Positions 48,180-61,373 of a DNA stretch of 64,000 bases are shown here, one piece after another; positions within the stretch are counted from its first letter, which is position 1; every line of letters begins with the position of its first letter. Below the pieces are notes generated by a model, which was not told where the DNA came from, made no database searches, and saw nothing but the letters and a program-made list of their open reading frames with translations. A program made the position numbers and the translations under genes. The stretch is from Vanilla planifolia (taxonomy: Eukaryota > Streptophyta > Magnoliopsida > Asparagales > Orchidaceae): positions 6,126,068 to 6,190,067 of the forward strand of contig CM043865.1 in assembly GCA_023846275.1 (NCBI GenBank). The letters run 5' to 3'.

Positions 48180-49100
48180 TAAAATATTTTGTTGACATAA
48201 ACTCCACCCAAATAAGTGAATTCATTATCAACTTCTAGTTATGTTTTGTTAAGTATATCAAGATAGTATCCTCTAGTTTTCGTATATCCAATCTATTCTT
48301 TTTAAGTTGTTCATTTATCTTATATCATTCCATTCAGCGATACTTGTGATTGTTCTTCATATCATATTATAAAAAATCATTCATTATTGTTTCCCACATG
48401 TTTATGATTTGTATTGAGGGATAAGTCATTAATGTATAAGTTGGAAGCGAGTTTAAAACGTGTTTTACAAATATGACTCTATCCCTCATTAATAAAAAGT
48501 TCTTCTTTCAACATGCTAGTTTGTTTTGCAACTTCTTCATTAAATGTTAGAACTATATTGAGTTTTTTCTACTACTATAAATTAGACATCCCAAATATAT
48601 TATTAAGAGTAAACCTTACTTAAAACTGATTATCATTTCAATCATTTTACTTATAGCTGCTTTTACCTTATTGATTGTATAAAATTTATATTTTTGCTTG
48701 TTTAGTTTCATGCCTAAGATTTTTTTAGAATATATTTAGATGATTGTTAATATCTTTTAAATATCTTATGTCTCCTCTACTAAAAATAATGACATCATTT
48801 ATATAACTGAGATGAGTTATCCTTTGAACACCCGTTATAGTGGCATAATAAATTATTGTACTATCCTCATATTTTTTCTTAAAAGCTATGTTGAAACACA
48901 ATTGCAATGATAAAAAAACAATGAGAAAATTAGGCTACCATGCATTAGACTCCTCGATGGTTAAAAATACCCACACAAAGAGTCATTTATTATGATATAT
49001 ATACAAGTTTCTACTATTATATTCAAAATTTAATCATGCTTAATTTCAATCTTTTAGACAAAATGATATTCTGACCATGCATGATTGATCTCTCATGGAC
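48180..49100 (-). pseudogene. LINE (L1-type) reverse transcriptase remnant
   Basis: Read down the minus strand with frameshifts and stops, the order of a plant LINE reverse transcriptase is kept. SLCGYF.PSRSLMHGSLIF (near 48970-48910) fits the SPxGFF..SRGLRQGDPLSP motif. ITHLSYINDVIIFSRGD (about 48820-48770) fits the HL.FADD catalytic motif with the second Asp retained but the first changed. KKLQNKLAC.KKNFLLMRDR followed by VIFVKHVLNSLPTY (about 48540-48440) fits the L..W...FLS..GR..L.K.VL.S.P.Y thumb motif, and FTYLGGVYVNKI is at about 48215-48185. It is clearly dead. No 3' tail or target duplication was found. Confidence 0.75.
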
Positions 49101-49640
49101 TTATCACCAAGTTTTTTTTATAATAGTAAAAAATCTTGATATCATTTAATATTTAGAGTTATTATAAAACATTTTAAAGATATCTTTTAAAAATACTGTT
49201 TCAAAAAAGATTATAAAAATTATTCAATGAACTTTTATACCTCAATTTTAAAATGTAAAAATCATTTTCTTAAATCTTGTTCCAAAAAAAATTTTAAAGA
49301 GTCACCAAACCTTATATAATTTTTTTTATATGATTGTATTGCTTTTGAAAATTGAAATTGTCAATATAAAGTCTCACATAGATCCCCTCTTCACTGCCTC
49401 AAATAACTGTACAAAAAATTCTTAAAAACTCCATTTTCTTTAAGAATTATAGAAAATAATTAGAATAACGTTAGATATTCAAAATAAAATAGATGTTAAA
49501 AATTAAAATGCTATTGAATTTTTAAAAAATATAGTAATATAAAAGAATTATAATTACAAATATAGAGATATTTTAATTTTTTTTAATCGTAGTGTTTAGG
49601 CCTACATCTGAGGTTGAAACCTAGTTTTGTTTGGATAATT
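49101..49640. other. AT-rich spacer upstream of the kinase gene
   Basis: Nothing recognised. It may include the eroded 5' part of the LINE remnant. Confidence 0.45.
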
Positions 49641-50093
49641 ACATTTGAAGGCAATAAAGCGAGTTAGAAACTCGGTAAAAAAAACGGAGAAAAATTTGGA
49701 AAACAAGCCAAAAAAAATCGCTTCGTCCGAACACGTGGAGACGGCTGAGCCACAAGGAGAGCGCGCGAAGCTTTTTTGGGTCCCACATAACGGTCATCAT
49801 TCCTCCACGTGCGATGGGCGTCAACCGTTGGGCAAAGCATAACTTCCCGGCCGACATCGCGCGGCATTTCGCTGGAATTGGGAGAAGTGATCCGAGGGAA
49901 CTCGCGCAGGAAGAGAGGGTGGGCGAAACGAGGACTGCCTCCCCTTTTCCTCATGTTCGCCAATTCCACCTTCTTCATAACCGAGGATGCCGCCGTACCG
50001 AGGAGCAAGCCGAGGCCGAAGGCGCCCGAGAAGAAGCCGGAGTCGGGAGTCGAGCCAGCGGCGTCGTCGACTTCGTCGCGCCGATCGCACTCC
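49641..50093 (+). promoter_or_regulatory. GC-rich promoter and 5' UTR of the USP-kinase gene, with two G-boxes
   Basis: The sequence changes abruptly from AT-rich to GC-rich. It carries perfect CACGTG G-boxes at 49732-49737 and 49806-49811, 74 bp apart, the kind of element bound by bZIP and bHLH factors. An open frame in phase with exon 1 extends upstream to ATG 49809. The text between there and 50094 (with MFANSTFFITEDAAVPRSKP) does not look like the conserved USP start, so I treat it as probable 5' UTR. Frames on the opposite strand are shadows of the high GC content. Confidence 0.5.
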
Positions 50094-53000
50094 ATGGACG
50101 ACGTCGGCCGCCGGCCGCCTGCCGGATCTGGGATGACGGCGGTCGCCATCGACAGGGACAAGAACAGCCAACAAGCGGTGAGATGGGCCGTCGACCACCT
50201 CGTGAGCTCGCCAGTCGTCTGCTTACTTCACGTCAGGAGCAAATCCTCTCGTAGGTACCCTTCCCCTTGTTCTTTTGTTCTGTTTGCCTCGACGGTCAAA
50301 TTGCCACCTTTTGACCTCCTTGGACCTTTCTTTCGAATTTTACCAACATTTTTTTTCTTTATTAATAATTTTATTTTAAATTTAATTTTTACAACACTTT
50401 ATTTTCCAAATCATGTTTGGACAATAAGGTTAACAAATATCATTATATTCTAAATTTACGTTGCTACCTCGCCAATTTTATTCCATGGTAATAGCAACCA
50501 TCAAAATAAATATCTCCAAATATTACTAATATTAAAACCTTTACTTTTTGTGGAATATTTTTAATTATAATCTCCATTTTTTATTTCAAAAGTATTACTT
50601 TTATTTCGCCTAATTTGTTTGTTTGGGTTCGATTGACTCATCCCAACTTTTCAAAATTACATTGCAACATAATCCTATTTGAATTATTATTTTTGCTTTT
50701 TTATTTTTCTATTTAAATTTTATAAAAAAAAGTAGCAATTTATATACATTTGTCAAAATTTTATGTTACCCGCGAAATTTAAACATTCTGAAATAAGTTC
50801 AATAAGTTCTTCCTTTTCTCCTTCAACGTTTGTTAATTTCACTTGCTTTAAACAAAAGGAAAAGGGGATCCATGGTGTTATTACTGATCTCCTTCATGTG
50901 ATTTTATAGAGACAGAAGCTGGCCAGGAAATCACAGGAGAACAAGCAGAGGCAGAACTAAATCAGCTGTTCATCCCTTACAGAGGATTTTGTGCACGCAA
51001 AGGGGTAAACCATTCACTTATTTCAGCAGAAGAAATGAGATAATGAAGCTTCCACATAAAAACAATTAATTATGGTAGATGCAAGACCACCGTTCAAAAT
51101 AAAAGGAAGGTCGAAGGTCAAATGAAGAAAAGAAAACAAAAAATAAGAGCTAAAACTATATTAGTAAGGCACTCAAACATCCATTAGATCAAAAATTGTA
51201 ATAATTTTAAAAAATAATCTAGATTAACAGCTAAAAACATAAAACCTACAATGCCCTCTCTATGGTTCCTTCCCTTAAACATTATGTGTAAGAGGTCTAT
51301 CAACATGGTGTTGAACAAATCACATAAGGAAAAATAAGAGCTCTCTAGCACTGGATTTGGATAGTTGATGGGAGGTTTGGTTTCTTGATATGCATAGTTT
51401 AATGCAAGACATTTAGAAGGAATCTTAGATTAGACAACAAGACATGTCCTCTTATATGCATAGGACTTGTTGAAATATTTGACCGATCCACATCACTTTA
51501 CTCGACCTCAATCATGCGCCCTAAAACACAAATGATAAATCGTTATATGACCTTTATGCAAGAGTCAAGTAACTAAGAACCATAGATTCATAACTATGCC
51601 TACTATCTTTACACCAAAACGTTTTGTAGATGACTCGATTCCTCCTTACTTTGACTATGCTATGCTCATTCTTGTCTTATATTACATGATCAAGGTCTAG
51701 AGGTAGTATGACCATAATATACAACAAAAACATAATGACTATGAACAATTAGAATCACTTGTGTCAATTTGGAGATTAAAACTAATACTCTTGCTCGTCG
51801 AGCATGTCATTTAAATTAGGTAAGTTCAAAGAATTAATTGAAAGGATTGATGATCTGTGCAAAGCAACATAAGATTCCTCTTATGCATTAACAAATATGA
51901 GCCTATGGATGCTTGGCTCAATACCTCTCTCAAACAAAAAAAAATAGGACAATATCTACTGTACAAGAATAAATATGATGATAAAAGAACCTCCCATTGC
52001 TCAACCCCATCCTCTTCTTAGTGTTGGATTCTTTACCATAGGGGAAGACAACAAGCTTGGTTAAGGAGGAAGGAGAAGTTTGGTCAAAGTCTTCCTAACA
52101 ATTATAGGGATAGATGAAGTTTAAGATGAAGCAAAGTCATTCTCTTGACTTAAGTGGTTGTGACATGGTGGAATGCTCAGGGGAAAAAAGCAAAGAGGTA
52201 ATAATAGGTGTAGGTGTGCATAACATAATTTGGACACAAACTTAAATTATAATATTAACTAAGTTATCACTTAGTTGTTCACTCAATATTTAATTTTAGT
52301 ATGTATTAATCTTTAACCTACATTAAGTACCTTGCTTTATTCTTCATATTTAAGTCATATGATCTTATAAAAGAAAAGGAGTTAAATAATAATAACATGT
52401 AAACTAAAGTATTCCAGCAACTAGACACTTGATACATAATATCATCACAATTTCCCTTTTACATGTGATTTATCAACTAGTGGCGTTAATTGGATTTTGT
52501 TACCAATATAGTTGGGGCATTTTTGTACCTAAGAATACTATGGCTTTGATCTTAGACTATTAAAACTTTGTCTAGATTAGTTAACAGTTTTAGTTTGCCC
52601 TAAACAATAGGGATGTTTGATTAAAGCAATTGGAACTTTGCCTAGCTAAGTATGGCTTTCTTTGGATACCTAAGGTTGCTACGCTTCTTCACCTGATCAT
52701 TGACAAAGTCGTGAATTGATAAAATATAAAAACTCGGGCATCAAATGCTTTTCAAACTTTTAGTGTTGGAGCCACTTAGATTATGAATTGACCCTTAATA
52801 AATAGATCGCATTGATAGGCACCTCATTGATCCAAAATGTTTTTGCCTTTATAAAAACTCAGTCACATCATTACAATCAAGACTTAGGACATGACAATGT
52901 TCGTATTGTTACAAAGAGAAACCAAACTACTTCTAATACAGAAAAGCTAAACTGTCTTACTTGTATCGCTTTCTGAAATGTTCAGGTGCAGCTGGAGGAG

Positions 53001-55745
53001 GTTATCCTTGAAGGTGCAGATATTGCCAAAGCCATTGCTGATTACCTTTATGCCAACTCAATCCAAAATATTGTCGTTGGGGCCTCAAACAGGAGTATCA
53101 TGAAGTCACTACCACAACCCAAAACTTAATTTTATCTGCATAGGAAATCTCTTCTCTGAAAGCTTACTAACACTGAACTCTTCAAACGCGCAGAAAATTA
53201 AAAAATCCTGATGTTCCAACTTGCCTGACCAAATATGCACCAGAATTCTGTATGGTGTATGCCATTTCCAAAGGGAAGCCAACCATAATCCGATCGGTAA
53301 AGAACTTGGCCCCAGCCATTGCCATTCCTCCACAGCAATTGAGCGTCTCTGGGACTCCACCTCTCCTGTCTGACCAAGAAGATTTAGTCAGGCAAGTTAA
53401 CATAAAAATCTTTTGAAGTTGCAACATGTTACAAAAAGATATTAAACTTAAGCTTGTTTATAAATTATGTTTCAAACTGATTATTTAAAAGTTTCTCATT
53501 TTTAAGTTCAAAGACACCAAAAACCCTTTTTTCATTTACATGAACACTCTTTTTCGAAAACTTATTTTCAAAAAACTCATTTATAAACAAACAAGGCATT
53601 TGCAAACAACATTCTTTTTTTATGAATTGTAGTAGTCTAAGCGCCTGTTTAACTCGCTGGATTAACTATATTAACTTGAGTTAACCCAAACAAGGTCTAA
53701 TATGAAAAATCTTTTCAACACTATGCGATAGTTTAATCTGCAATTCACTCGAAATGAAATCTTCCATAATGTGTATTTGGAACATGAAATAGAGCCAGGG
53801 TGGGGTGGAGAAGTTCTGCTCCACAAACTCCCTTACATGAAAGGCTGCAAAGGAGATCAATGGACAGGTTACCTGGTTACTTGAAACAGCCTTCAAGGGA
53901 TGGGCCACTTTCTGCAGCTCAATCGGCTCCCAATAATATGTTCATAGCAAACCTCGAATCCTCCAACCGACCACGAAGATCTGCTGATTTTAGCAGTTCA
54001 TTTTCAGAAGACAGTGATTTACAGGGAGGCCTCAGCTTCCAATCTATGGACTTTGGAGATTCCCTTGAACTCTCATCATCCTCCCCTGAAAGCCCAAGGA
54101 GCAGCCCATCTTCTTTTTCTTGTGTGCGTACCTATGCAACAAAATTTCTGGGTGTATCTATCTCTAGACTCTCTAACATTTTGGATTGCATTGCCTTCTT
54201 GGTTGCATAGGCACATCGAGAACTTGAGGATGAGATGAGAAGACTGAGGTTGGAGCTGAAGCAAACAATGGAGATGTACAGCAACGCCTGCAAGGAAGCC
54301 ATAACAGCTAAACAGAAGGTGAGACGTTATTTAAACCTCCCTTACATTTAAAAAACCGTTTGCTGGCTTTGGACCTTAGATGGTGATAATCCTTTTGATG
54401 AAGGCAATGGAACTCCAACAATGGAAAATGGTCGAAGCCCAAAAGTTTGAGGAGTTAAGAAACGCAGAAGAAGCAGCTCTTGCAATGGCCAAGATGGAGA
54501 AGGCGAAGTGCAGGGCAGCCCTTGAGGCAGCTGAAGCTGCACAAAGGATAGCCAAGCTGGAAGCACAGAAGAGAATAGATGCAGAGATGAAAGCAAGTCG
54601 TGAAGCAGAGGAAAGGAGGAAAGCGTTGGATGTGCTAGCTCAAACTGATACTTGCTACAGAAAATACAGCATTGAGGAAATTGAATCCGCGACGAATAAC
54701 TTCTCTCCGGAAAATAAGATCGGTGAAGGTGGCTATGGTCCTGTGTACAAGGCTTTCCTGGATCATACACCGGTTGCTATAAAGGTTTTGAGGCCAGATG
54801 CAGCACAAGGACGAAAACAATTCCAACAAGAGGTAAAAGATCAGCACAGCGCAGACAGATTGCATTTTTTCGTAATATAAATCGAATCTAATGAAGAACA
54901 TCGTTTAGGTGGAAATCTTGAGTAGCATTCGTCACCCCAACATGGTCTTACTGCTTGGTGCCTGTCCGGAATACGGATGTCTAGTATACGAGTTCATGGA
55001 TAATGGGAGCTTAGACGATCGGCTGTTTCGGCGAGGCAACAGCCCCACGATTCCTTGGACCGCGCGGTTCAGGATCGCGGCAGAAATTGCAACAGCACTC
55101 CTATTCCTCCACCAAGCGAAGCCCGAACCAATGGTCCACCGTGATCTCAAACCGGGCAACATCCTACTCGACCGAAACTACGTCAGCAAGATCGGCGACG
55201 TAGGCCTCGCGAGGCTGGTCCCGCCTTCGGTGGCGAACAGCGTGACTCAATACCACATGACATCGGCCGCCGGAACGTTCTGCTACATCGATCCAGAGTA
55301 TCAGCAGACAGGGATGCTCGGCGTCAAGTCGGACATGTACTCCTTGGGAATAATGCTGCTTCAGATCATCACCGCAAGGCCTCCAATGGGGTTGGCTCAC
55401 AACGTGGAGAAAGCAATCGAGAAAGGCGTCTTTGAGGATCTCCTTGATCCCACGGTAACCGATTGGCCTGTACAAGAAGCTCTTGCTTTTGCTAAGATCT
55501 CGCTGAAATGTGCAGAGCTGAGGAAAAAGGACCGACCTGATCTTGGATCAGTAGTCTTGCCGGAGCTCAACCGACTCAGAATGATCGGACACGAACACGA
55601 AGCCGGTAACCAGTACGATGGTGGAGCAAGCAGGAGTGGCAGCCGTTTCGGCACGCCGCCACGGCCGCACAGCTACAACGGTTTCCACCCTGGGCCCCGA
55701 TCGCTCGTACAGGAGGTGCTCGACTTGGGCTCTCACATATCCTGA
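50094..55745 (+). CDS. USP-domain receptor-like cytoplasmic kinase (RLCK-IX type), 8 exons, 755 aa
   Basis: Probable Ser/Thr kinase with an N-terminal universal stress protein domain. Exons: 50094-50250, 50910-51004, 52986-53104, 53194-53391, 53799-54123, 54211-54318, 54404-54832, 54909-55745. All phases agree and sum to 2,268 nt including TGA. Residues 14-175 form the USP domain (MTAVAIDRDKNSQQAVRWAV at the start; YAPEFCMVYAISKGK near its end). Residues 190-298 are a Ser-rich linker and 300-415 a long Lys/Glu/Ala coiled coil. The kinase domain runs from about 420 to 705: GEGGYGPV at 441-448, Lys461, HRDLKPGN at 554-561 and DVG at 574-576 in place of DFG, then GTFCYIDPEYQQTG. A Ser/Arg/Gly-rich tail follows. 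There is no transmembrane segment and no U-box, which the related PUB35/51/52-type proteins carry at the C-terminus. The start at 50094 is chosen because VAIDRDKNS follows closely, as in relatives. Substrates are unknown. Confidence 0.92.
50251..50909 (+). other. Kinase intron 1 (659 bp)
   Basis: GTAGGT donor, TTATAG acceptor, joining CTC|AG in phase 1. AT-rich with no element seen. Confidence 0.75.
51005..52985 (+). other. Kinase intron 2 (1,981 bp)
   Basis: GTAAAC donor, TTCAG acceptor, splitting the USP domain between FCARKG and VQLEEVILEG. Its length and unrelated texture (51.05-52.9 kb) suggest inserted material, but no transposon type was recognised. Confidence 0.7.
53392..53798 (+). 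other. Kinase intron 4, GC-AG splice type
   Basis: The exon ends GTCAG and the intron begins GCAAGT. The acceptor GAGCCAG precedes GGTGGGG. Only this pair gives the phase needed to join DQEDLVR to GWRSSAPQTPLHERL. The nearby GTTAAC four bases later would break the frame. AG|GCAAGT is the ideal context for a GC donor. Confidence 0.82.
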
Positions 55746-58700
55746 TTGTTTTGGTACTTCTTTTCCCTAACTAGAGCTTTATATGTGTCGTCGATTTCAG
55801 AAGTTTGCGAGCAATCCAACTGTTCCACCATGGTGTACTTCGGCAGGTGATGGAGATGCAAAAGCTAGAAGCGAACAGGAGTAAGCATGGAGGTAGATTG
55901 GACAATGGCATAGTTGACGTCTATGAATTGATGTGAAATGGTTACTGACAGAGGTTGTTGATGGTGCAGAAAAGCCTCTATTGATCACACGTTTGTTTTT
56001 CCCTTCAGCTGCTCCGATGAATGGAGCCAAAAAAATATAAAAAATAAAAAAAATAAAAAATAAAATTCTCGTGTCCTCCTGCATAAGTTTTTATATGCAA
56101 AAAATTTAAATCTTATTTATACGTATAAAACTCAAGATAAGGAATCTTTCATGTGGTAAAGAATCTGCTTCCATTTTATGTTCTTCAGTATTTTACAAGC
56201 TTTTGCAAGTTTATATTTTTTAAAATATTTTTATTCAAAAAGATCATTTAAAAATCATTTTTTCAAAATTTTTTAAAAGATTTAAAAATTATTCACAATC
56301 AAAACTTTATGTGTATATGATACAAATAAGTGAGTTTCAAAACAAAGATCTCTAAACATATTTACCTATAAATGTCAAAGATATTTTTTTATTTACATTT
56401 TTTATAATCTAAACAACCAAGTTAAATAAATCAAAATTTTATCGTAGTAGTCGTAGATGTTCAAGATATTTAGTCATCGTTAAAGAATGATTATATAATA
56501 ATAATGTCATTATTCATCTTATGATAAACAAAAATGGCTATAATTTATTGATCACAACATTGATTTGTTTAAAAGAATCTAACAAATTTCCTTATTAATG
56601 GATGCCCAAACTCCAATAAGGTCAAAATGATTTTTCTCGACATCTTCTAAGAGTTTCCCTCTGTGATTGTCTTATGAGTTACATTCACCAAGAATTTTTA
56701 GATCAATATTCACACAAAATTCTGACGAGCTAATTCTTTAGCAAGTAAGCTCATTTTTTCAATATTAGCATTTATGATCTATTCATAACATGGAATATTA
56801 CTGCTAAAAATCAATCATTTTTTTTTAATCAATATTAGCCCTCGTTTTGCAATGGACTTGTAAGGATATTCTTCTTGCAATAATAGAGTAAATTTTATAT
56901 TTTATAAAAAAATATAACATGCAAGGTTAAAGTAAGTTTTATTGTGTTGTAATTAATGTTAAATATATACTAAATATATCTTTATAGAAAACTTTTGGTT
57001 AACTTTTAAAAATAATGTATGAGATTGTAATAAGTAATAATATTGAGAACTTTATGTAGTTTGATAAATATACAAATCTGTCTTTACCCCTTGTCATGAA
57101 ACTAAAATTACTACAATTAGTCATCTTTTATCTAAAAACAAGTGATACACGTTTATACACAAGATCTATAAGGATAAAAAATAGCGAAAAAGAGCTATAT
57201 AAAAGGTGGTTGATAATAACCACGATACAAATGTTAATATAAGAAAAAAAAAGATAAATTATATTTTTTTAACAACACACTTTATCTAAAATATTTATAA
57301 CTAATGTAAATCTCTAGTGATACACAAGATAAGAATATGCAAATATGTTATCAATTGAGAATTAAAAGAAATATGAAGAGAGCTTTTAGGAGTCCATGAA
57401 ATCTAAGATGATGAAGCCTTTGTAACCTATCAAGATTGATAAAGTTGATTTCTTAGAATGAATATTTTTGCATTAATTTGTTCTCTTCCTCTATTTATAA
57501 ATGAAGAGTTAAAAAAAGGTTGAATATGAAAGTATTAATGGCCAAATAATAACTATAATTTATTTCTTAAAAATGTTAAACTAATTATTATAAGTTTTTA
57601 ACATAGATAATATTGTAAGATTGATAGAATCATATTACATAATGACATGAAAATGAAATGCTCATAGCGTACAATGAATATTAATGTCTCTTATGAAATT
57701 CCCAGGTTTAAGTGTAATACAATCAAGTTTTTATACTAGACTTGATTGCATTATATGATGGAATAATATCATACTATACAAAATTCTTAAGTCTTTTTTA
57801 TTTCGATTTAAGAACATGATTGTATTATATGGTGATAATTATCATATAATATACAATTCTCTTGATTTATCTTTTCTCTTATTACCTTAAGTCAAAAGAT
57901 GTTCATATTATACAATATTATATATCATATCATACAAATAATTTTATACTATGACTTAGTAATTTCTCTCATTATTCACTTAGAAGTGCATCAATAATAT
58001 AAACCAATTATATTGTACGATATGGGGCATAATATTATACGAAGAGTTAGAACTTCTCCATACACATTTAATCGAATTGTTCTATTCTCCTTTGTATACT
58101 AGCTTTTAGTACTTATTGTAGTACATAATAGATAAATCATACTATATGATAAATATAACTTTAGCCTATTTAAAAAAATTTAAGTTTTATTTTACACTTG
58201 TGATGCAAGACATACTACATTGAGATGATAATTGAGTTAATCTGATAAAAAATCGATTGCATGAATGAAAACCCTAATGTTTGAAGTGAACTGGCATGCG
58301 AATCGAATCAATCAAATGTACATTGAATCAGCATGTGTCATTCTTGTGTGTGACTCAGCAATGAAATGTAGCCACCGAACCATTTATCATACTAATCCGT
58401 AATGAATTTGCACATGCTAAACTAAAGCTAAACTAGTGCAACTATCAGGCACCAAACTTACATGCAAACCAAACTAGCCATATGTGTTATGCTCATGAGA
58501 CTCTAGGATACTAATTGAATGCTAAACCGGACCAACTTAAAAAAGCAAATTAAATAAGAAATTTAACTTATTTTAGAGTTTATTGTAAAACTTATTAGAG
58601 TATTTTTCAAAGGATTTTGGGCTAAAATTTATGATTAGCTAACAGCTTCATTATAACATTTTTAAAAATTCAAATGAAATATATTTTTTTCAAATCTAGG

Positions 58701-61373
58701 TGAGAAATATGAGAAAATTGGGAATTAACGAGTCTAAAAAGTAATAATTTTAATTTTATGAAATATATTTTTTTATTTAGTAGAATTATCTCAACTTAAA
58801 TATTATTATATTAGTTCAAATCATTAAACTACAATTATGACACTCATTAAATTTTATTCTATTTATAAGTCAAATTATAACATTGAGCAAACTTATCTTG
58901 AAACCTATGAGTGACAACTAAAGAAGTATTCTACTTTAGTTTTTTTAGCCCACATAAAATACCATTAGTTTTGGTGTTAAGTAAACTTTTAAGAAGAGCT
59001 ATTTGATAACAGGATATTACTTTTTTGTTATTATTTTTAGTATAATTTAGTTTTATTTTCTTTAAAAACTTATTTAGTTAATTTAATTATATTTATATTC
59101 CTTTATTTACATTATTAGTTATATTAAATAATACATAAAAAAGAGTTTTAATATTTTAATCATATCTTTTATTCATCACGACTCTTAGATATAACTAAAT
59201 AATAATTTTAATGCATATTAGAAATTAAATTAATATATTTAATGTTACTACAAATGAAAAACTTTATACATTAGAAGCTAAAATGACCATGTGTAAACCT
59301 TATGCACAAAATGTTATCACACACATCACTAATTTCTATATATCATGATAAGGGATTATATAAGTAATTATATACATTAAATAAAAGGTATTTTTATTAT
59401 GATAAAATATTTGAATATATTTAAATATTTAATAGCTAAGTTTTGTTACCCTGACGAGAATATTAATTAGCTAAAATATTCACTTTGCGAGATAGAAAAA
59501 GGATTATAAGGGTAGTTGAGTCACATTATCTTTGAATACTGAAGGATGTTAATAACTTAACTCAAATAATAAAGTTTAAACTTCAATACCTATGAATTTC
59601 AAATATAAATCATTATGCTCATTTATAAAAGAATTAAAGAAAATTATTAAATGATGTTGGACAAGTGGTGTAAACTATAATGAGCAACTAAGAGATCAAC
59701 TTGCACACATTAAGAATAAAAAAATGAGAAGGCAAACATGAGAAATCTAAAAATATAATACACAAGAGGTACCTATCTAAAATAATCTTAGCTAATAGGA
59801 GACCAAGAGCGATACAAGATTTTTTTATTTGCTCGGTTGACAACCTTTTCAACAACATAGAGATGGGTACTAAAAAAGGGGTTTGATAATTCAAACTCAC
59901 AATAAGGAAAAAATAAAATAAAAGTCACATGGGCATAAATTAGAAGCACCAAAAGACTTTATTAAGTTTCACAAAAAACTAAAATACAAAATAATTTGCA
60001 TGTAAGATGATCTGAAATACTTAAGAAAATTGAATCGTAAAGATTAGGGAAGGTGAAGTTATGAAGAGGTGGAAAACTCAAATAAATTTTAAGAAACAAA
60101 GTGAAAGGGGAACGACAAAGTCAAAAGGGAAACTACGAAGTAAAAGGAAATTGATGAAGTAAATTAAATAATAAAGTGAAAGAAATAACATGATGAAAGA
60201 GAACCATTATGCGACGACAACAGGACAGTGATATCATAGATTTGAAAGTAAACTAGTATGATATTTCATGGCTTGGGTGACCAATAGTAAATTTTACTAA
60301 GATGCAATTAAATAATAAAAATTTTACTCATACTAATATCATCATTTCCAAAGGGCATGTCTTCCCTTTTATAAAGAGCATAAGCACAAAAGATTTAAAA
60401 AATTAAAAAAAACATAAACATATAAATTAACAATCAAAGCCTATTTTTAAACATCTTTCTCAAAAGCTACCATTTCAATTTCAAAAATTATTTTTCTAAA
60501 AAGCTGTTGTTAATGCTATGCTTAAAACTATTATAAAACAACTTTCTAAAAAACTATTATCTAGGTTCAAAACTGATGTGATCAAAGTCGTTGTCAAATA
60601 GCTTTTTGAAAAGATGTATTTTTTGTTCAACATGAGTTGGGTTCATGCTGGTTATCATGTGTAAGATCTTGGTTTGGTGATTACAGATTGAGTTAGCGGG
60701 TTGCAATAGCTTTAACAGATCTGGGTGCATTTAAATGTCTCACAAATTGTGTTGTTATTGGGTTGATCTGGTGAGTCAATTTAACATAGAGAATCTGGGT
60801 GTGTTTATGGGTTAAGAACTTTTGATCTAAAAGAGACCCTAAAGACCCATTCGCTAATCTATTTCGATTAGATGTAGTTCTGGTTAACCGTTGGTTCAGT
60901 CGGGTCAGGTAGGAGGTGAGTGACAGGGGTGGCAACGAATGACAGAGCCAACAGAAATGGGCCCAATTTGTCTTTTTTGGTCTTTTTGTTCTTTAATGGA
61001 GAAATTTGAGCTTAAGAATACATTTTTAGGTTGTCTTGACTTTTTCTCATTAAGAAAAGATATTGTGATTATCTAAAAGTGCTAATATGTGTCTAAAAAT
61101 CTCTCGAGCATCAAAAATCATGCCCAATGTCCTCACTAATTCCTTAAAGTGGGGGAACTCCATATTGGCTCTTGTAAGTCTTCAATGTATCTGCATTTAG
61201 TCGCTGTAACTCTTTCTTTATGATCCAAGTATCCTAAGTGTCTGATCAACCTTTTCAATAATCAAGATATCTTAAAATACTCTTATTTATATTCAGCAAA
61301 GTCTGGTCATCCATTATTCTTTCAATCTTCTCACTCATTTTACCATGATAGGTTAGTGGGCACTCAAGTATAG
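55746..61373. other. Kinase 3' flank and AT-rich intergenic DNA
   Basis: The 3' UTR probably ends before the A-rich run at 56027-56064. Beyond it are about 5.3 kb of AT-rich sequence with no convincing frame. 57.6-58.2 kb has the same ATCATATTATA texture as 18.7-19.9 kb. The segment near 57370-57540 (AACCTATCAAG ... CTCTATTTATAAATG) may be a retroelement remnant. The 80-codon frame at 60693-60935 is not credible as a gene. Confidence 0.45.

Noticed and set aside
49664..50254. Several long overlapping frames on both strands (up to 165 codons)
   Set aside because: High GC content lowers stop frequency. Only the frame joined in phase to the USP-kinase exons has family similarity.
54348..55654. 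Minus-strand frames up to 140 codons
   Set aside because: Antisense shadows of kinase exons 7-8.
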